Of a stretch of 64,000 nucleotides of DNA, positions 59,821 to 64,000 are shown one piece after another. Every line of letters begins with the position of its first letter. The first letter of the stretch is position 1. Origin of the DNA: Serpentinimonas barnesii (GTDB taxonomy: Bacteria; Pseudomonadota; Gammaproteobacteria; Burkholderiales; Burkholderiaceae_C); assembly GCF_000696225.1 (NCBI RefSeq), contig NZ_BAWN01000008.1, forward strand, positions 38,103 to 102,102. Direction: 5' to 3'. The notes under the pieces are model-generated. The model was not told the origin of the DNA, searched no databases, and was given only the letters and a program-made list of their open reading frames with translations. Made by a program: the position numbers and the translations under genes.

Positions 59821-62177
59821 AACGCATAAGCAATCTGTTTGCGCACCCGCCCTTGGTGCTGCGCATTGTGTTGTTGGCTTTGTTGCTGCTGCTGCTGGTG
59901 CAAGCGGCGGGTTTTATGACGGTGCGCGTGGCCGTGCAGCAGCAAATTGACGCCCAGTTGACCAACGACCTCGACGTGGCCGACCGCGTCTGGCATAAGC
60001 TGCTGCAACAAAACGCCATTCGCCTGCGAGAGGCCTCTGGCGTGCTGGCTGCTGATTTTGGCTTCCGCGCCGCAGTCGCCTCCGGCGACGCCGATACGAT
60101 GGTGTCGGCGCTGCAAAACCACAGCCAGCGTATCGGGGCCTCGATGGCGGCCTTGCTCGACCCGCAACTTAATTTGGTTGCCTCGACTCTCGAGGAGCCC
60201 AGCAAAACAGCCATGCTGCAGGCCATGGTGCCAGGCCTGAGTGCCGAATTGGCGCAAGACCCACAGGCTGGAAGGCTGGCTATTGCGGGCAGCGACGTGT
60301 TTCAGTTCGTGCTGGTGCCGGTGCGGGCGCCCCTGACCGTGGGTTGGGTGCTGATGGGCTTCCCAGTCGGGCGGGTTCAGTTGGATGACATGCAGCGCCT
60401 GACCGGCACCCACATCACCCTGACCGTGTACCAAGCGGCGGGAGGGGCGCCCAACACGGTGTCGTCGCTGGGCGATTTTTCCTCTGACGTTTACGCGCGT
60501 ATCCGCACCCAAGCCAGCGAGATTCGCTACCAAGAAGGCATGTGGAAGGCGCGCCACTTGCAGCCTCCCACCCATGGCGGTGTGCTTCGGGTAACGCTGC
60601 TGCGCTCCTACGACGAGGTGGCGCTGCCGTTCAAAAACCTGCAGTGGCTGTTGGGCCTGATTGCCTTGGTGGGCTTGCTGCTGTTCGCCTTGAGCAGCGC
60701 TTGGGGTGTGCGCTACATCACGCAGCCGCTGACGCATCTGACCCGCGTGACACGTGAACTGCGCCGGGGTCAATTCCAGATTGAGGTGCCCGGCACCGAT
60801 CGGCGCGATGAGGTGGGGGAGCTGGCGCGAGGTTTTGACCTCATGCGCACCAGCATTGCCCAGCAACGCGAAGCCATCCTCCAGCTGGCGTATTGGGACC
60901 GCCTGACCGAGCTACCCAATCGGGAGCAGTTTCGGCGCAGCCTGCATGAGGCCATCGGGCAAGCACCTTCGGACGGATTGGAGCTGGCCGTTCTCACGCT
61001 CAATCTGAACCGCTTCAAACACGTCAACGACGTGCTAGGCTACGGATTTGGTGATGAACTGCTCAAGGCCGTGGCGCAGCGCCTGCAGCAACAAGTGGGG
61101 GCGGCTGAGGGGCTGGTGGCGCGCCTTGGAGGCGACGAATTTGCTTTGCTGTTGCGCGGCTGTGGCCAAGTGGGCGCCGTTGAGGTGGCGCAAAGGATTT
61201 TGCAGGCCTTCGAGGCCCCGTTGGCGCTGGGTGAGCAGTCGGTGGATATGGATGCCAGCTTAGGCGTAGCCTGCTGGCCCGCCCACGCCAGCCAAGCCGA
61301 TGAGCTGCTCGGCCGCGCCGAGATTGCCATGCACGCGGCCAAAACCACCAACGAACCGGTGCTGGTCTACGCCCCACGGCTTGACAGCGCCAGTGCCGAG
61401 ACGCTCTCGCTGCTGGGCGACCTGCGCCACGCACTGGCGCACCAAGAATTGCGTTTGTACCTGCAGCCTAAGCTGGATTTGCGCAGTGGCGCCATTGTGG
61501 CGGCCGAGGCGCTGGTGCGCTGGCAGCATCCGCAGCGCGGTCTGGTGCCGCCGGTGCAGTTCATCCCCTTTGCCGAGCAAACCGGTTTTGTTCGTCAGCT
61601 CACGCTCTGGATGTTCGAACAGGCGGCGCTCTGGCTGGCCGCACATGCCAGTGCGCAAGCGCCACTGCGCGCGGCCATCAACCTGTCGACACGGGATTTG
61701 TTGGATCCCCAATTTCCAGCCCGACTCACCGATTTGATGCAAAGGCATGGGGTGGGGGCGAGCCATTTTTGCCTTGAAATCACCGAGAGCGCCATCATGG
61801 ACGACCCCCAGCGCGCCGAGCACACGCTCAACCAACTGGCTGCGCTTGGGTTTAAGTTGTCGATCGACGATTTTGGTACCGGTTATTCCTCGCTGGCTTA
61901 CCTCAAGCGCCTGCCCGTGCAGGAGCTAAAAATCGACAAATCCTTCGTGATGGGCATGAACGACGACGAAAGCGACGCCAAGATTGTGCGCTCCACCATC
62001 GATCTGGCGCACAACTTGGGCCTTACCGTGGTCGCAGAAGGCGTGGAGTCGCAAGCCATTTTGCAGCGCTTGCAGTCCATGGGCTGCGACGAGGCGCAGG
62101 GCTATCATATTTGCCGCCCCATGCCGGCTATCGCCTTTGCAGACTGGGTGCGGCAGTGGGCCAAGCCTGCAGTCTAG
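59817..62177 (+). CDS. Membrane c-di-GMP protein with degenerate GGDEF and intact EAL domains
   Basis: The 786 residues start at GTG 59817, overlapping the previous stop (GTGA). A first membrane helix (about 13-33), a periplasmic sensor domain of about 240 residues, a second helix (about 280-302), HAMP (about 303-355), GGDEF (about 365-520) and EAL (about 535-780) are in order. GGDEF residues 438-442 are intact, but the first metal-binding Asp is Asn396 (LNLNRFKHVND instead of DLDRFK). EAL (564-566, AEALVRWQHP), CLEITESAIM, SIDDFGTGYSSLAYLKRLP and KIDKSFV are all intact. It is probably a c-di-GMP phosphodiesterase that the GGDEF domain may regulate by binding GTP. Confidence 0.93.
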   Translation: MKRISNLFAHPPLVLRIVLLALLLLLLVQAAGFMTVRVAVQQQIDAQLTNDLDVADRVWHKLLQQNAIRLREASGVLAADFGFRAAVASGDADTMVSALQNHSQRIGASMAALLDPQLNLVASTLEEPSKTAMLQAMVPGLSAELAQDPQAGRLAIAGSDVFQFVLVPVRAPLTVGWVLMGFPVGRVQLDDMQRLTGTHITLTVYQAAGGAPNTVSSLGDFSSDVYARIRTQASEIRYQEGMWKARHLQPPTHGGVLRVTLLRSYDEVALPFKNLQWLLGLIALVGLLLFALSSAWGVRYITQPLTHLTRVTRELRRGQFQIEVPGTDRRDEVGELARGFDLMRTSIAQQREAILQLAYWDRLTELPNREQFRRSLHEAIGQAPSDGLELAVLTLNLNRFKHVNDVLGYGFGDELLKAVAQRLQQQVGAAEGLVARLGGDEFALLLRGCGQVGAVEVAQRILQAFEAPLALGEQSVDMDASLGVACWPAHASQADELLGRAEIAMHAAKTTNEPVLVYAPRLDSASAETLSLLGDLRHALAHQELRLYLQPKLDLRSGAIVAAEALVRWQHPQRGLVPPVQFIPFAEQTGFVRQLTLWMFEQAALWLAAHASAQAPLRAAINLSTRDLLDPQFPARLTDLMQRHGVGASHFCLEITESAIMDDPQRAEHTLNQLAALGFKLSIDDFGTGYSSLAYLKRLPVQELKIDKSFVMGMNDDESDAKIVRSTIDLAHNLGLTVVAEGVESQAILQRLQSMGCDEAQGYHICRPMPAIAFADWVRQWAKPAV

Positions 62178-62209
62178 GCTTAGAATCCGGCCCTTTTGGC
62201 TCAGCCCCC

Positions 62210-63115
62210 ATGTCCGCACCACATACCCCACCCAGCGGCCCGCTGGCGGCGCCACCTCCTTATCACGCTTGGCTTCAGCACGCATTGCCCAAGCAGGCAC
62301 TGACCGAGCTCGCCGGGGCTTTTGCGCGGCGCCCGCTGGGCGCGCTGACGCAACTGGCCATGCGCCGCTTTGCCGCGCGCTACCGGGTGGACATGAGCGA
62401 GGCCTTGCAGCCCGACTTTTCTGCCTACGCCACCTTCAACGATTTTTTCACCCGCGCCCTCAAGCCCGGGGTGCGTCCGCTGGCCGAGTCCGGCCTGCTG
62501 TGCCCGGTCGATGGCGCCATCAGCCAACTGGGCCGCATCGAGGGCGACCGCATCTTTCAGGCCAAGGGGCAGCACTACCGCAGCATCGCGCTGCTGGGTG
62601 GCGACGCGCAGCTGGCGGCCAGTTTCGAGCACGGCGACTTTGCCACCCTGTACCTGAGCCCGCGCGACTACCACCGCATCCACATGCCCTGCGCCGGGCG
62701 CTTGAAGCGCATGATCCACGTGCCAGGCGCGCTGTTTTCGGTCAACCCGGCCACGGCGCGCACGGTGCCGGGGCTGTTTGCGCGCAACGAGCGCGTGGTC
62801 TGCGTGTTCGAGGGCGCGCACGCCGGGCGCCGCTTCGACTTTGCGCTGGTGCTGGTTGGGGCCACCATCGTGGGCAGCATGGCCACCGCTTGGCATGGCG
62901 TGGTCAACCCGCCACGCCCGGGCCTGCTGCAAGACTGGCGCTACGAGGAGCGCGCCATCACGCTGGAGCGCGGGGCCGAAATGGGCCGCTTTTTGCTCGG
63001 CTCCACCGTGGTGCTGCTGTTTCCGCCCGGCCTGCTGCGCCTGAACCCGCAGTGGGCGGCGGGGCAGCCGGTGCGCTTGGGGCAGCAGATGGCGGACTGG
63101 GTGGCGCCCGCCTGA
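62210..63115 (+). CDS. psd: Phosphatidylserine decarboxylase proenzyme
   Basis: Makes phosphatidylethanolamine at the inner membrane. It has 301 residues. The self-cleavage motif LGST (cleaved before Ser265, which becomes the pyruvoyl group), the conserved Asp in LLCPVDGAIS and the His in RDYHRIHMPC are present. ATG 62210 is chosen; the -10-like TAGAAT at 62181-62186 lies about 25 bases before it. The usual pssA partner is not adjacent. Confidence 0.94.
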   Translation: MSAPHTPPSGPLAAPPPYHAWLQHALPKQALTELAGAFARRPLGALTQLAMRRFAARYRVDMSEALQPDFSAYATFNDFFTRALKPGVRPLAESGLLCPVDGAISQLGRIEGDRIFQAKGQHYRSIALLGGDAQLAASFEHGDFATLYLSPRDYHRIHMPCAGRLKRMIHVPGALFSVNPATARTVPGLFARNERVVCVFEGAHAGRRFDFALVLVGATIVGSMATAWHGVVNPPRPGLLQDWRYEERAITLERGAEMGRFLLGSTVVLLFPPGLLRLNPQWAAGQPVRLGQQMADWVAPA

Positions 63116-63257
63116 GGGCGCCCGCTTTGCCCGGCCGCCCTTAGTGCCGGCCTTGAGCGGCGTTTTGGATGCACCCGGGGGTAGGGATAAGCCACTAGAA
63201 TGGGCGGCCATCGACTGCGTCGGTCCAGCCGCTGGTCACACCCTCAATCAGGATGCC

Positions 63258-64000
63258 ATGATTGCCTACACACTCAGGGCCGCGTTGCTCGTCTTGACGC
63301 CCCTCGTTTTTTTGACGGCCTGCCAAGGCCCCGCTGCGCCCGCCGCCGAAGCCGCACCGCCCTGGGTAAAAACGGTGCCGATCGAGACCTCGGCCCCCGG
63401 TGAGCGCCAGTTTTCGGGCACGCTGCGCGCGCGCCACGAAACCCCGCTGGCCTTGCAGGTGGGCGGCCGGGTGCTCACGCGCCCGGTGCAGGCTGGCCAG
63501 AGCGTGGCCGCTGGCCAGACCCTGCTCACGCTGGATGCGCACGACCTGCGGGCCAACGAAGCCAGCGCGGCGGCGCAACTGGCCAGCGCCGAAGCGGCGC
63601 AGCGCAACGCCGAGCGCGAACTGGAGCGCCAGCGCCAGCTGGTGGCGCAAGGCTTTGTGAGCGCGCAAACGCTGGAGCGCTTCGAGCTGGCGCTGCGCGA
63701 GGCCGGTGCCCGCGGGCAAGCGGCGCGCTCGCAGGCGGCGGTGGCGCGCAACCTGCGTGGCCATGCCGATCTGCGCGCCCCGGCGGCCGGGGTGCTGCTC
63801 GACCTGGTCGCCGAACCCGGCCAGGTGCTGGCTGCGGGCCAGAGCGTGGGCACGCTGGCGCACGCGGGTGAGCGCGAGATCGAGCTGTTTTTGCCCCAAG
63901 GCCTGAGCGCGCCGCGCACCGGCCACGCCCTGCTGCCCGACGGCACGCGCCAGCCGCTGCAACTGCGCGAAGTGGCGGGCGCGGCCGATCCGCTCAGCCG
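63258..64000 (+). CDS. RND efflux membrane fusion lipoprotein (5' part)
   Basis: Periplasmic adaptor of the HlyD/AcrA type, open to the window end (about 247 residues visible). A lipobox (LVFLTAC, Cys22) marks a lipoprotein. The barrel-sandwich halves (TPLALQVGGRVLTRPVQAGQ and GVLLDLVAEPGQVLAAGQSV) flank an Ala/Glu/Arg-rich coiled coil (about 95-155). It is usually followed by an RND inner-membrane pump, which would lie beyond the window. The frame was read directly from the sequence; ATG 63258. Confidence 0.87.
   Translation, partial: MIAYTLRAALLVLTPLVFLTACQGPAAPAAEAAPPWVKTVPIETSAPGERQFSGTLRARHETPLALQVGGRVLTRPVQAGQSVAAGQTLLTLDAHDLRANEASAAAQLASAEAAQRNAERELERQRQLVAQGFVSAQTLERFELALREAGARGQAARSQAAVARNLRGHADLRAPAAGVLLDLVAEPGQVLAAGQSVGTLAHAGEREIELFLPQGLSAPRTGHALLPDGTRQPLQLREVAGAADPLS

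Overview
The window is high-GC chromosomal DNA from a betaproteobacterium of the order Burkholderiales. The Comamonadaceae are the best fit, judging from the wording of RpoB, L10 (TTG start, SLNRSEK), GlnK and the order def-fmt-azlC-azlD; this is inference from family knowledge, because no 16S rRNA or other marker gene for typing is present. It is almost entirely core-genome sequence: about 44 protein genes packed on both strands, many overlapping by 1-8 bases. I see no rRNA, tRNA, insertion sequence, prophage or CRISPR array.

Layout. 1-8 kb: the 3' end of tyrS, a cobalamin-dependent metH that lacks the homocysteine-binding module, then on the minus strand comM and an orphan GspE/PilB-type ATPase with an unusual repeat-rich N-terminus. 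8-10 kb: glnK-amtB behind a sigma-54 promoter and an NtrC-type operator. 10-23 kb: rplK-rplA-rplJ-rplL-rpoB-rpoC with rsmB overlapping the end of rpoC. The usual secE-nusG neighbours are absent and amtB sits in their place. 23-26.5 kb: a DUF4390 protein and an NtrY/NtrX-like two-component system whose regulator has no AAA+ domain. 26.6-31 kb: a DsbD/ScsB-like reductase, a lipoprotein rhodanese, a CoA-binding protein and hemE. 31-37 kb: priA, an AEC-family transporter and the helicase rep. The priA upstream region carries DnaA-box-like sites and the rep upstream region a G-rich hexanucleotide repeat. 36.8-39.2 kb: a periplasmic sulfite-oxidase-fold-like protein overlapping a hybrid histidine kinase. 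39.2-42 kb (minus): def-fmt-azlC-azlD. 42-44.6 kb: a LysM protein and dprA. 44.6-48 kb (minus): yajC-secD-secF. 48-54 kb (minus): an EamA permease, a giant indolepyruvate ferredoxin oxidoreductase, a dienelactone hydrolase and a universal stress protein. 54-58 kb: an MFS exporter, a metallophosphoesterase and a NodIJ-type ABC exporter. 58.3-62.2 kb: a tightly overlapping operon of a DUF4394 protein, a cupredoxin-like protein and a membrane GGDEF-EAL protein. 62-64 kb: psd and the start of an RND-type membrane fusion lipoprotein.

How they work together. The window links information processing (RNA polymerase, ribosomal proteins, RsmB, PriA, Rep, Def, Fmt), protein export (YajC-SecDF), nitrogen sensing (GlnK-AmtB, NtrYX-like) and DNA uptake (ComM, DprA). 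The least understood parts are two possible periplasm-to-cytoplasm signalling modules (36.8-39.2 kb and 58.3-62.2 kb). Each pairs small secreted proteins with a membrane signalling enzyme by start/stop overlap. The orphan ATPase at 3.9-6.4 kb, with tandem MshEN-like motifs, may be a c-di-GMP-responsive output.
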